Under the pieces are notes generated by a model that saw nothing but the letters and a program-made list of their open reading frames with translations, made no database searches and had not been told where the DNA came from. A DNA stretch of 41,081 nt from Gammaproteobacteria bacterium. Its GTDB lineage: Bacteria; Pseudomonadota; Gammaproteobacteria; Burkholderiales; Burkholderiaceae_C. A program made the translations under genes and the position numbers. Numbering within the stretch: position 1 is the stretch's first letter; each line of letters begins with the position of its first letter. Positions 26,331 to 34,037 of the stretch are shown piece by piece. The stretch is from the NCBI GenBank assembly GCA_018820395.1, contig JAHJOG010000166.1, forward strand, positions 1 to 41,081, given 5' to 3'.

Positions 26331-26996
26331 ATGAAGCCATCCACACGACACCTCGCCCAGCGCCTGGCTGGGGCTTGCCTGGCCGCCTGCCTGCCGCTGG
26401 CCGCGGCGGCAGGCCAGTTCAAGGCCGAGGTCTGGGTCGACAACTGGTTTTCGCTGCATGTCGGAGAGCGCTTCGTGGGCGAGGACTCGGTGCCGATCAC
26501 CACCGAACGCTCGTTCAACGCCGAGACGCTGCGCTTCGACGCGGACTACCCGCTCGTGCTGAACTTCACCATCAAGGATTTCAAGCAGAACGACACCGGG
26601 CTGGAGTACATCGGCAGCCCTCGACAGCAGATCGGCGATGGCGGCTTCATCATGCAGGTCACCGATGCCGCGACGCAGAAGGTGGTGGCCGTGTCGAGCA
26701 GTGCGGTCAAGTGCCTGGTAATCCACAAGGCGCCGCTCAATCCGAGTTGCGTGTCGAGCAGCCAACCCACGGTGGCCAGTTGCGGTGCAACCATCCTCGA
26801 GGAGCCTGCCAACTGGAAGGCGGCCGATTTCGACACCAGCGGCTGGCAAAGCGCCACCGTCTACAGCGCCGCCGATATCGGCGTCAAGGACGGCTACCAC
26901 GACATCAGCTGGGACCCCGCCGCCCGCCTGATCTGGACCACGGACCTGAAGGCTGACAACACCTTGTTGTGCAAGCTCACGGTCACCGCACCGTGA
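26331..26996 (+). CDS. Exported protein of unknown function, next to PEBP/YHYH gene
   Basis: A 221-residue secreted protein. The signal peptide is MKPSTRHLAQRLAGACLAACLPLAAAAG, with cleavage near AAA-GQ. The mature part (FKAEVWVDNWFSLHVGERFVGEDSV, then NWKAADFDTSGWQSATVYSAADIG and LIWTTDLKADNTLLCK) resembles a beta-sandwich carbohydrate- or surface-binding fold; the 'W..adFDtsgWq.A' segment is reminiscent of galactose-binding-like domains. It has several Cys residues that could form disulfides. GGAG is about 8 bases upstream. It lies immediately before the PEBP/YHYH gene and after the two-component system. Confidence 0.7.
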   Translation: MKPSTRHLAQRLAGACLAACLPLAAAAGQFKAEVWVDNWFSLHVGERFVGEDSVPITTERSFNAETLRFDADYPLVLNFTIKDFKQNDTGLEYIGSPRQQIGDGGFIMQVTDAATQKVVAVSSSAVKCLVIHKAPLNPSCVSSSQPTVASCGATILEEPANWKAADFDTSGWQSATVYSAADIGVKDGYHDISWDPAARLIWTTDLKADNTLLCKLTVTAP

Positions 26997-27030
26997 CCGG
27001 CCTGGTGCCCGATCCATGTGGAAGTCGATC

Positions 27031-28650
27031 ATGAAGTCCCCACGCCCCCACCCCGCTATTCGGGCCCTGCTGGCCGCCGCTGCCGTGGCGTGCGGCGTTG
27101 GCAGCGTAACGAATGCCATGGCCGACACGGCCGCCACCGCCGCTGAGTCGAACCGCTTTGCCCTTGCCAGCGAAGCCGCGCAGGACGGCAGCCTGCCGGA
27201 CAGCTATACCTGCGACGGCGCAGGCTCGAGCCCTGCATTGACTTGGTCCCACGCACCCGCAGGCACCGCCGAGTTCGCGGTGCTGATGAGCACGGTGCCG
27301 CCGGATGGCATCACCAAGTACAACTGGGTGCTCTACGGCATACCGGGCGCCACGCGCCATCTTGCCAAGGACAGCCAGGGCGTCGGCACGCCGGGCATGG
27401 GCAGCAACGGTTCCAGCCTGGCCTATCAACCGCCTTGTTCGAAGGGGCCTGGCCCGAAAACCTACACCTTCACGGTGTACGCGCTGTCTGCTGCGCCGGT
27501 GTTGCCCAAAGGGTCGGCGGTGTCGGGCGCCAAGCTGCTGAGGGCAATGTCATCGATCACGCTGGGCACGGCGACCCTCGGCCTCGACCACACACGATCG
27601 GGCAGCAGCGCAAACACGCCACCACCATCACCACCGACAGCAGCAACAGCAGCAACAGCAGCAACAACAACGACTTCAGGTGGCCAGAGCCAGGCGTGTG
27701 TGATTGTGGCCAACTCGCTCATGGCATCGACCACCGGGGTGGCCACCGTCGAATGCGACGCTACCTATGCCTATGTCGCGTCCAACGGTTTGCCCACACA
27801 CACCATGATGGACGGCATCGTTGCCAGCAACCTGCAGGTGCCGATCGCGCAGAACTTCTTCGGCGCCAACGCGTGGAAGATCCCGCTAGCACCCGCCATC
27901 GCCGCGACCACCACCACCGCGAACGACGGCCCGGTCGGTGTGGCCATCAATGGCGTGCCGATCTTCAACCCCTGCAAACAAGGCGGCTGCCAGAACGGTG
28001 ACACCAGGGCGCTGGGCGAACTCGATTTGTGCAACGGCCACGCCGGCCGAGCCGACGACTACCACTACCATGCCGCCCCCACGTGCATGATGGCCGGCAA
28101 GCCCGCCGGCTACTGGGATACCCACCCGCTGGGCTGGGCACTCGATGGTTTTGCGATCTTCGGCTACAACGACGCCGAGGGCCGCGTGGCTTCGCGCGAT
28201 GAGGTGTGTGGTGGCAACACAAGCCCCGTCTCCAACGCACCCACGGGCTACAGCTACCACGTGACCGACGAAGCGCCTTACGTGTTGTCCTGTTTCAGGG
28301 GCACGCCCAGCCCGGACCTGGCCGGCCAGGGCGCCAAGTTTTCGCCGATTCGGCAGCCGCCGGTGCGACCCTTCGGCGTCTCGGCGATGACGCTGGTGAC
28401 TGACGCCGCCGATGGCTACCAGGTGCTCCAGTTCCAGTCGGACCGCCCGTTCACCAGCACCGCAACCGGCAGCGACAGTTACGCCAACAGCGCAGGCAGC
28501 TATCACATTCGCTACAAGGCTGTCACCGGTACCGAGCTGACGACCCTGCTCGCGCAGCGCCAGCACGCCGGCAAGTCCCAGTGCTGGAACTTCCAGTTCA
28601 CCACCAGCGCCGGGCTCACCACCCAGCCCACCGTCTCTTACTGCCGTTGA
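27031..28650 (+). CDS. Exported PEBP-like plus YHYH domain fusion protein
   Basis: A secreted protein of about 539 residues. The signal peptide ends near residue 30 (NAMADTA). Residues about 40-185 are a YbhB/YbcL-type PEBP (Raf kinase inhibitor-like) domain: ALTWSHAPAGTAEFAVLMSTVPPDG, YNWVLYGIPG, GPGPKTYTFTVYAL. A Thr/Ala/Pro linker encoded by a 9-base repeat follows. The rest is a YHYH domain with ADDYHYHAAPTCMM, GWALDGFAIFGYND and YSYHVTDEAPYVLSCFRG. YHYH proteins are presumed metal-binding secreted proteins of unknown role, and a fusion to PEBP is unusual. ATG 27031 is preferred because GGAAG lies about 8 bases upstream; ATG 27016 is possible. It overlaps no neighbour and is followed 2 bases later by the next gene. 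Confidence 0.8.
   Translation: MKSPRPHPAIRALLAAAAVACGVGSVTNAMADTAATAAESNRFALASEAAQDGSLPDSYTCDGAGSSPALTWSHAPAGTAEFAVLMSTVPPDGITKYNWVLYGIPGATRHLAKDSQGVGTPGMGSNGSSLAYQPPCSKGPGPKTYTFTVYALSAAPVLPKGSAVSGAKLLRAMSSITLGTATLGLDHTRSGSSANTPPPSPPTAATAATAATTTTSGGQSQACVIVANSLMASTTGVATVECDATYAYVASNGLPTHTMMDGIVASNLQVPIAQNFFGANAWKIPLAPAIAATTTTANDGPVGVAINGVPIFNPCKQGGCQNGDTRALGELDLCNGHAGRADDYHYHAAPTCMMAGKPAGYWDTHPLGWALDGFAIFGYNDAEGRVASRDEVCGGNTSPVSNAPTGYSYHVTDEAPYVLSCFRGTPSPDLAGQGAKFSPIRQPPVRPFGVSAMTLVTDAADGYQVLQFQSDRPFTSTATGSDSYANSAGSYHIRYKAVTGTELTTLLAQRQHAGKSQCWNFQFTTSAGLTTQPTVSYCR
27637..27663 (+). repeat. 9-bp tandem repeat in PEBP-YHYH linker
   Basis: Three exact copies of ACAGCAGCA are followed by a partial copy, encoding a Thr/Ala-rich interdomain linker. 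Copy number changes would alter linker length in frame. Confidence 0.8.
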
Positions 28651-28652
28651 CC

Positions 28653-29231
28653 ATGGCACCGTTCAAGCACCTTTTTGCTGGCTTGCTGTGCATGTTGCTG
28701 ACCATGACCGGCGTCGGGTCGGCCGGCGCACACGGACTGGCAGAAAACCGCGCCACGCTCGTGCTGCGCGACCAGAACCATGTCTCGGTGACGCTGTTCA
28801 TCACGTTCTCCGAAGCCTTGCATCGCGTGCTTGCGCCGGAACGCAGTTTTCAGGAATTCGTTCTGGCCTATGCGGCGATGCCGCCAGAGACTTTCAAGGC
28901 AGCGCTGCGCAAGGCGCAGAGCCAGTTCCAGGCCGAGACTCGCGCTGAAACCGCTGATGGCCATCAGCTCTTGTTCGAACGCTGGACCTGGCCCGAACCC
29001 GCCGCCGTGCAACAGGCGCTGCGCGAACGCGCCATGCAGGCGTTGGTGGCGCCAGATGACCACGCGCACGAGGCGGCGCTCGAAGTCCGGGCCGAATGCC
29101 AGGCCGCCAAGGCCATCCACTCGGTTCGCGCGACGTTCCCGTCAGCGTTTGCGCGTGTCTTGGTCGTTTCATACCAGCCAAAGCAGGTCTGGGTCGAACC
29201 TCAGCGCGCATCTCCGGAGATCACGTTCTAG
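28653..29231 (+). CDS. Exported protein of unknown function
   Basis: A 192-residue protein with a clear signal peptide (FKHLFAGLLCMLLTMTGVGSAGAHG, cleavage near AGA-HG). The mature N-terminus HGLAENRATLVLRDQNHVSVTLFITFSEALHRVLAP looks like a periplasmic beta-rich segment. The middle is helical, and a YQPKQVWVEP segment lies near the end. It is encoded 2 bases after the PEBP/YHYH stop, so it belongs to the same transcript. I cannot name a family; the setting suggests a three-protein extracytoplasmic set under the two-component system. Confidence 0.7.
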   Translation: MAPFKHLFAGLLCMLLTMTGVGSAGAHGLAENRATLVLRDQNHVSVTLFITFSEALHRVLAPERSFQEFVLAYAAMPPETFKAALRKAQSQFQAETRAETADGHQLLFERWTWPEPAAVQQALRERAMQALVAPDDHAHEAALEVRAECQAAKAIHSVRATFPSAFARVLVVSYQPKQVWVEPQRASPEITF

Positions 29232-29610
29232 ACGCCTCACGCCCGGCCAAGTCCTGGGATACCGGCCGCCGACGCGAAAGTGATGGCGTCGGACGGGGGG
29301 TAAATCAGCAGAGGGGTGAGGGCGCTACGAACGTCTGCATCCTTGGCGGCGGAATGTCAGCTCAGGGTCGACAGCACCAGTTCAGCCCATGTGACAGCGG
29401 TCATTCATGGATGGCTTTTTGGCAATGAGCATCGAGTGCCCGGTCTCGGCGGTACAGCAGTCATAGGTGTCGTCGCCTGTTGGATGTCCGGTCTTGGTCG
29501 CGGCAGTCACGGTGACCGCCGAATCCGAATGACTCAGATCAGTCTGAAGCGGCCCGTCGTGGGCGCCGATCCCAGCCGCGCGATCGAGTTTAAGTTCGCT
29601 TCTCCTTCGT
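29232..29610. other. Intergenic region with degenerate repeat sequence
   Basis: No gene supported. It carries GACAGCGGTCATTCATGGATGG (in part) and CAGTCTGAAGCGG, which recall sequence near 7613-7683, suggesting another decayed copy of the same dispersed element. Confidence 0.4.
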
Positions 29611-30006
29611 TCAATCTTTCTTGCCAGAGCGCGTTGAGGTCGGTTGCCTCTTTGCTGCGACCAAACGCTTCTTCGTTGCTGGCGGCTGCGCGGCTGACGC
29701 CGACAGCAGCGCTCCAAGTGCGGCGCGCCGCACCGCCGCCGGTGCGATCCTGAAATGATCAAGCAACTGCTGCTCATCCGCAGTGATCGGGAGCGGCGGA
29801 ATCCCTTCGCTGTTCCCGGTAAGCACGTACAGCACGTCGACGCCTACGGCCGCCACCGCTGACAAGTAATCGGCATCAGGCCGACGCACATCCATCTCGT
29901 AGTTGAACTGGCTCTTGCGCTGTGTTCCGCCGAGCTCGGCCAGATTCGACTGGCTGTGCCCCAATCGTTCGCGCTCTTCGCGCAACCTGGACCCAATTGA
30001 ACTCAT
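29611..30006 (-). CDS. XRE/Cro-C1 family transcriptional regulator
   Basis: A 131-residue repressor-type protein beginning MSSIGSRLREERERLGHSQSNLAEL, with the HTH continuing FNYEMDVRRPDADYLSAVAAVGVDVLYVLTG. This pattern (helix-turn-helix, then D-x-x-Y-L and VLYVLTG) is that of prophage/ICE XRE regulators. The C-terminus is Lys/Ala/Thr-rich. The start is placed at MSSIG (30006), since upstream in-frame sequence is the operator region. It is divergent from the Ner-like gene, with an operator-like palindrome between them. Confidence 0.82.
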   Translation of the reverse strand: MSSIGSRLREERERLGHSQSNLAELGGTQRKSQFNYEMDVRRPDADYLSAVAAVGVDVLYVLTGNSEGIPPLPITADEQQLLDHFRIAPAAVRRAALGALLSASAAQPPATKKRLVAAKRQPTSTRSGKKD

Positions 30007-30019
30007 ATATTCCTTGCAA

Positions 30020-30039
30020 ATGGGTTCATACGTACCCAT
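30020..30039. promoter_or_regulatory. Operator-like palindrome between divergent regulators
   Basis: ATGGGT and ACCCAT form perfect arms with an 8-base, partly symmetrical spacer, 14 bases upstream of the XRE start and about 65 bases from the Ner-like start. It fits a shared operator of a phage-like regulatory switch. Confidence 0.5.
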
Positions 30040-30103
30040 AATCCAGCTCAGCGCAGCAACTCGATGCCGCGACCTCAACAAGTTGAGCTGGAGGTTACCA
30101 GAC

Positions 30104-30349
30104 GTGCATCCCGAACAAATCAAGGCCCTGATCCGCATCCAAGGCACCACGCCGGCAGCCATTGCGGACGAGTTGCAGGTCTCGCGATCGATGGTCAGCC
30201 ACGTCATCGTCGGAAGCGCGAAGTCAGCCCGTATCGCTCTAAAAATCGCCGCCATCACCGGCGTTCCGGTGGCCGAACTGTGGCCGCCTACTCCTGCCAA
30301 GCCCACCCTGCGCCGGCCCAGCGCTCCCCACTCCGGGGGCGTGTCATGA
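30104..30349 (+). CDS. Ner/Nlp-like winged-helix DNA-binding protein
   Basis: An 81-residue protein read from GTG 30104, with GGAGG about 9 bases upstream. Residues 2-58 (HPEQIKALIRIQGTTPAAIADELQVSRSMVSHVIVGSAKSARIALKIAAITGVPVAELWP) are a lambda-repressor-like Ner/Sfs-type domain as in Mu Ner. The C-terminus is Pro/Arg-rich. With the divergent XRE gene it forms a small phage-like control pair. No other prophage genes are adjacent, so it is probably a relic or has been recruited. Confidence 0.78.
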   Translation: MHPEQIKALIRIQGTTPAAIADELQVSRSMVSHVIVGSAKSARIALKIAAITGVPVAELWPPTPAKPTLRRPSAPHSGGVS

Positions 30350-30733
30350 GGAGTGGCCGGATCCACCTGCCCCGTGCGCCCTGCTGTGTCAGAAGGCCGT
30401 CATGGGTGGCGCACCTCAATCACGCGCCGCATGTTTGCCGAATGCGAACAGCGCCGGCATGACGGGTTGATGGACTGTGGCGTACCGACGGCGTGACCTC
30501 TTCAGGCGCAAGACCGGTCAGGTCGTCTATCTAAGTTTGAATTTTGTCGCAAGGACCGCGATGGCGCCAGTCATCGCGGTGGGAACTGTTTCGTGTGCGA
30601 ATCCGGTCTGGTTGCGGGTCGACGGCAGTTCCCAAGGCGCCGTTCTTGGTCTCTTCGCTTGCGACTGCGTGGAATTCGGTGACGGGAATGGTTTCGTTGC
30701 CGATGGTTTGTTTTTGACTTTTCGGAGGATCGT
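30350..30733. other. Intergenic region of about 380 bases
   Basis: No supported gene. The right end contains GGAGG 5-9 bases before the ATG at 30734. Confidence 0.4.
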
Positions 30734-31480
30734 ATGACTTCAGTTTCGTGGATTTCTATTGGCGCGCAGGGCGCACGCATCGCTGCTTTGGTGGCACTGG
30801 TTGGCTTGTCTGCGTGGGCGATGCCGGTGAAGGCCCAGCTCGGCGCACCGGATGTCGCCGGTGTACGTCTGGGCGCCTCCGCAACCGAGGTGGAGCAGAC
30901 GCTTCGCGCACTCGACCCGCGCTTCAAGTTTCTGAAGATCTACTTTGCCGAGGCCAACGGCAAAGCCAGCGCGTCGGTGGCGGCGATCAAAGCCGCCGTC
31001 CAGCAAGGCGCCGATCTGCGCGGGATCGACTGGAAGCGCGAGAACGGCTTTGCCGTGTACTTCAGCGAGAGCACCGGTCAGGCGTACGCCATCTACCGGC
31101 AAGCGGCCAACCCGCAAGGCATCTCCATTCCGCAGACGGAGGCGGCTCTGACAGCGAAGTACGGGCCCACCCGCGGGCTCTATCCCGGCATCTATGTGCG
31201 CAATGTCGATGCGGCCGGCAAACCCTCCGACAGTTGCGGTGGCAGCGGCTTTGGCTGGCAGGGTGGCCCCGGTGGCTACGACTCCAAGTGCGGGCAAGCC
31301 CTCAAGGTTCAGTTCGATCCCAAGGCGCCGGGTGTGGCGGCGGGATTTCAGACATGGCTGCTGGACCACCAACTGGCCAAGGCGGCGCTCGAAGCGTCGC
31401 GGGCCAAGCAGCAGGCAGCGGCGCAAGAGGCTGGACGCAAGCAGCAAGTGTCGATTCGCGGCAACAAGCCGGCGCTCTGA
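30734..31480 (+). CDS. Exported protein of unknown function
   Basis: A 248-residue protein with a signal peptide (VALVGLSAWAMPVKAQ, cleavage near KAQ). The mature part begins APDVAGVRLGASATEVEQTLRALDPRFKF, a pattern seen in small periplasmic proteins in which a conserved 'GVRLG.s..eve..L' repeat precedes a folded domain. Four or so Gly-rich turns (GGSGFGWQGGPGGYDSKCG) and two Cys suggest a disulfide. The C-terminus is Ala/Gln-rich helical. GGAGG precedes the start. It heads a set of small exported proteins; function unknown. Confidence 0.75.
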   Translation: MTSVSWISIGAQGARIAALVALVGLSAWAMPVKAQLGAPDVAGVRLGASATEVEQTLRALDPRFKFLKIYFAEANGKASASVAAIKAAVQQGADLRGIDWKRENGFAVYFSESTGQAYAIYRQAANPQGISIPQTEAALTAKYGPTRGLYPGIYVRNVDAAGKPSDSCGGSGFGWQGGPGGYDSKCGQALKVQFDPKAPGVAAGFQTWLLDHQLAKAALEASRAKQQAAAQEAGRKQQVSIRGNKPAL

Positions 31481-31486
31481 GCAGGG

Positions 31487-31867
31487 ATGAATGCCATGAC
31501 GATTCTGTCCATCCCCATCCCCATCCCCATCCCCATCCACCGCGCTGCACGCTGCGCGCTATTGATCACGGGCGCCGTCCTGATCGCCGCCTGCAGCGGT
31601 GAGCCCTCCGCCTCCGACATCGAGAAGGCCGTTCTCGCCAACGCCGCCCAGGGCGCTGCGCAGATGGCGCAACTGTCACGTGGTTCGTCGAAGGGCTTCA
31701 TGCCGCAGGTCCATGGCGTCAAGAAGATGGGGTGCCGCAAAGAGACCGATGCCGCCTACCAATGCGACGTCGAACTCGACTTGACGCCACCGCAAGGTAC
31801 ACGCGGGAAGGTGCCAATGGGCATGCGATTCGTCAAGGGATCGGACGGCTGGGTTGCAGCGCGTTGA
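31487..31867 (+). CDS. Putative lipoprotein with repeat-encoded signal sequence
   Basis: A 126-residue protein with a lipobox (VLIAAC, Cys near residue 36) after an unusual signal containing an Ile-Pro repeat (IPIPIPIPI), encoded by a CATCCC-type hexamer array. The mature part is small (ECSDIEKAVLANAAQGAAQ-like helix, then KKMGCRKETDAAYQCDVELDL) with two further Cys. The hexamer expands or contracts in frame, so it can change the signal's n-region without abolishing translation. The true start may be ATG 31496. It lies 6 bases after the preceding stop. Confidence 0.7.
   Translation: MNAMTILSIPIPIPIPIHRAARCALLITGAVLIAACSGEPSASDIEKAVLANAAQGAAQMAQLSRGSSKGFMPQVHGVKKMGCRKETDAAYQCDVELDLTPPQGTRGKVPMGMRFVKGSDGWVAAR
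31511..31538 (+). repeat. ATCCCC hexamer repeat in a signal-peptide region
   Basis: About 4.7 copies of ATCCCC lie at the 5' end of the lipoprotein gene, encoding alternating Ile-Pro. It is a likely length-variable site. Confidence 0.85.
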
Positions 31868-31943
31868 GCGCGATCACCGGTCCGCCTTCACACACAGCTC
31901 TGAGCGGCGGCACGCTGCCGTATTTCTCTTCTCTCCAAAACCT

Positions 31944-32321
31944 ATGAAGCACCCCGCCCTGATCGTTGTCCTCGCCGCGGCGACTCTTTACAGTTTCACG
32001 ACCACCCTGGCTGCAGCACAGCCCGCGCCTCTAACTTATTCGCAGCTCGTGGCGGAGGCGCGTCGAATGGAGCGTTTGGAGGGGAGCGAGTACGTAATCT
32101 CCAACGAAGTTCTGTTCAAACGCGCGCGTCTGAACCTGAAGCCAGCGGGTGGGGGAAGTGACACGCTCTATGTCGTAAAGCGCGACGAGATCGGGTTCGT
32201 CTGCGCGCCGGCCGTAAAGAAATTCAAGGGCGGCTGGGTCGAGGGCGAGATCGACAAGCATGAGGCCGGCGGTGACGGCGGTCACTTCTTCACGCTGTCG
32301 GGCTGCCGGCGTGTGGAGTGA
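31944..32321 (+). CDS. Small exported protein
   Basis: A 125-residue protein with a signal peptide (MKHPALIVVLAAATLYSFTTTLAAAQ, cleavage near AAA-QP). The mature domain is compact (LTYSQLVAEARRMERLEGSEYVISNEVLF...FTLSGCRRVE) with two Cys (FVCAP and SGC) likely to bond. No family recognised. It is the third of three small exported proteins in a row and precedes the phosphatase cassette. Confidence 0.65.
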   Translation: MKHPALIVVLAAATLYSFTTTLAAAQPAPLTYSQLVAEARRMERLEGSEYVISNEVLFKRARLNLKPAGGGSDTLYVVKRDEIGFVCAPAVKKFKGGWVEGEIDKHEAGGDGGHFFTLSGCRRVE

Positions 32322-32376
32322 GCGTTGGTCGCTCCGCGATCAAAGCTAAGCAGCCTGTCGTGCGCATGGTGCAACG

Positions 32377-33165
32377 ATGTCTAGCTCCAGGATAAACACA
32401 CCCTTCTCAAAGAGGGAGCCCGCGCCGGAGGGGTCGGGGAACCGACCGGCGATCCTTTTCTTCGGCGATCCGCATGGCGATTTCGAGCCCGTGCTTAAAG
32501 CCGTCAAACGCCTGCGTCCCGAAGCCATCGTCCTGCTGGGTGACCTTCAGGCGCAGCGCCCCCTTCACATCGAACTCGCGTCGATCAGGGGTGCGACCGC
32601 AATCTGGTTCATCCATGGCAATCACGATAGCGACACGGACGAGGACTTCGATCACCTGTTCCACTCCGAGCTCGGCGATCGCAATCTGGACGGCCAGGTC
32701 CAGGTCATTGCGGGCTACCGTGTCGCCGGCCTGGGTGGGATTTTCAGGGACAAGATCTGGAACCCTGCCCTGCCCTTGCATCAGGCCGCGTTCGACTCGG
32801 CGCAGCGCATGGCAGCGTCGGCGCGAAGGGGGCGAGCCGGGACCGAAGTCGACCTGCGAACGACCTGGCGTGGGGGGATTTTGCGCAAGCACCACTCGAG
32901 TATTTTTCCGGATGTTTATCGAAGGATGTGCGCGTTGCGCGCAGACATCCTTGTGACGCACGAAGCACCCTCGGCGCATGCTCACGGCTTCCTAGTCATT
33001 GACGAGTTGGCGGTCCACCTTGGCGCGCAGTTGGTGGTGCACGGTCATCACCATGAGTCGATTGATTACCGCAAGGCCGGCCTCATCGGTCCCGATTCAC
33101 CTTTTCTTGTCCATGGCGTTGACAAAGGTGGATTCCTGGCGTGGCCGGCAAGGACGCCCGCATGA
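32377..33165 (+). CDS. Calcineurin-like metallophosphoesterase, first of three
   Basis: A 262-residue binuclear-metal phosphoesterase. Motifs in order: GDPHGDF (motif I), VLLGDLQ (II), IHGNHDS (III), VTHEAP (IV) and VVHGHHHES (V). The central insertion (SAQRMAASARRGRAGTEVDL...HHSSIF) is unlike the most compact members. Members cleave phosphomonoesters or cyclic phosphodiesters; the substrate cannot be read here. Its stop overlaps the start of the second metallophosphoesterase (ATGA), so the cassette is translated as an operon. Confidence 0.85.
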   Translation: MSSSRINTPFSKREPAPEGSGNRPAILFFGDPHGDFEPVLKAVKRLRPEAIVLLGDLQAQRPLHIELASIRGATAIWFIHGNHDSDTDEDFDHLFHSELGDRNLDGQVQVIAGYRVAGLGGIFRDKIWNPALPLHQAAFDSAQRMAASARRGRAGTEVDLRTTWRGGILRKHHSSIFPDVYRRMCALRADILVTHEAPSAHAHGFLVIDELAVHLGAQLVVHGHHHESIDYRKAGLIGPDSPFLVHGVDKGGFLAWPARTPA

Positions 33166-34037
33166 AGCTGCTCGTCCTGTCAGACCTGCATCTGGAGTTC
33201 GCACAGTTCCGTGTGCCGGACGTGGAATTTGATGTCGTCGTTCTGGCCGGTGACATCGCGGTTCCGGCGAGCAAGGTGCCGTTCTGGGCATGCAGATCCA
33301 CAAACTTCGGGGAATCGACGCCGATCGTCTTCGTGCCGGGCAACCACGAGTTCTACGGCGGGGTTATGTCGAGCACGCTGACGGACTTGCGGCGGGCCTC
33401 GGTGGGCACCAATTTCCACGCGCTCGACTGCGGCGAGCTCGTTCTGGGCGGCGTTCGCTTTCTGAGTTGCACGCTCTGGTCAGACTTTGCAGTGCGCATC
33501 GACACGCCCCAGGATGCACAAAGCGATCCGGAACGCTCGGCGCGCGAGGCGGGGCTTGTTCTTGCGGATTTCAGGGCCATTCATCTGACGGACCACGATG
33601 AGGACAACACGTTGCAGTGGCCCCGCCGAGGCGCGCGGCGCCTCTTCACGCCGCAAGATTCGATTGCGTTGCATCACGCGCATCGCGCGTGGCTTCGGCA
33701 GAAGCTCCACGAGCCCTTCGATGGCCCTACGGTAGTTATGACCCATCACGCGCCGCATCGCGGTTCCTTGGCGCCACAGTACGCCGCCGATTGGGTCTCC
33801 GGGGCGTTCGTGAGCGAGTTGCCCCCGGACTTCTTCGAGGTGCCTGCGCTCTGGGTTCATGGTCACACCCATACGAGCTTCGACTATCGGGTGGGTGAGT
33901 GCCGCGTGATTTCCAATCCGCGTGGCTACGGGTTGGCTGGGCGTCAGAAGCCCGAGAACGAGCGATTCGATCCTTCGCTCGTCATCGAAGTGCCGGTTTC
34001 AGGCGCAGTGGACCAGCGTATCGAGGTTGAGAAATGA
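33162..34037 (+). CDS. Calcineurin-like metallophosphoesterase, second of three
   Basis: A 291-residue protein with the full motif set: LVLSDLHLEF (I), VVLAGDIAVP (II), VPGNHEFYG (III), VMTHHAPHRG (IV) and VHGHTHTSFDY (V). The subtype is close to Icc/PA4390-like phosphoesterases, with FDVVVLAGDI and SCTLWSDF. The start overlaps the preceding stop by 4 bases, and its stop overlaps the PPP gene start. Not obviously a duplicate of its neighbour; the two belong to different subfamilies of the same fold. Confidence 0.87.
   Translation: MKLLVLSDLHLEFAQFRVPDVEFDVVVLAGDIAVPASKVPFWACRSTNFGESTPIVFVPGNHEFYGGVMSSTLTDLRRASVGTNFHALDCGELVLGGVRFLSCTLWSDFAVRIDTPQDAQSDPERSAREAGLVLADFRAIHLTDHDEDNTLQWPRRGARRLFTPQDSIALHHAHRAWLRQKLHEPFDGPTVVMTHHAPHRGSLAPQYAADWVSGAFVSELPPDFFEVPALWVHGHTHTSFDYRVGECRVISNPRGYGLAGRQKPENERFDPSLVIEVPVSGAVDQRIEVEK

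Noticed and set aside
31511..31538. Hexamer as a phase-variation switch
   Set aside because: Unit length is a multiple of three, so changes keep the frame; at most it modulates the signal peptide.
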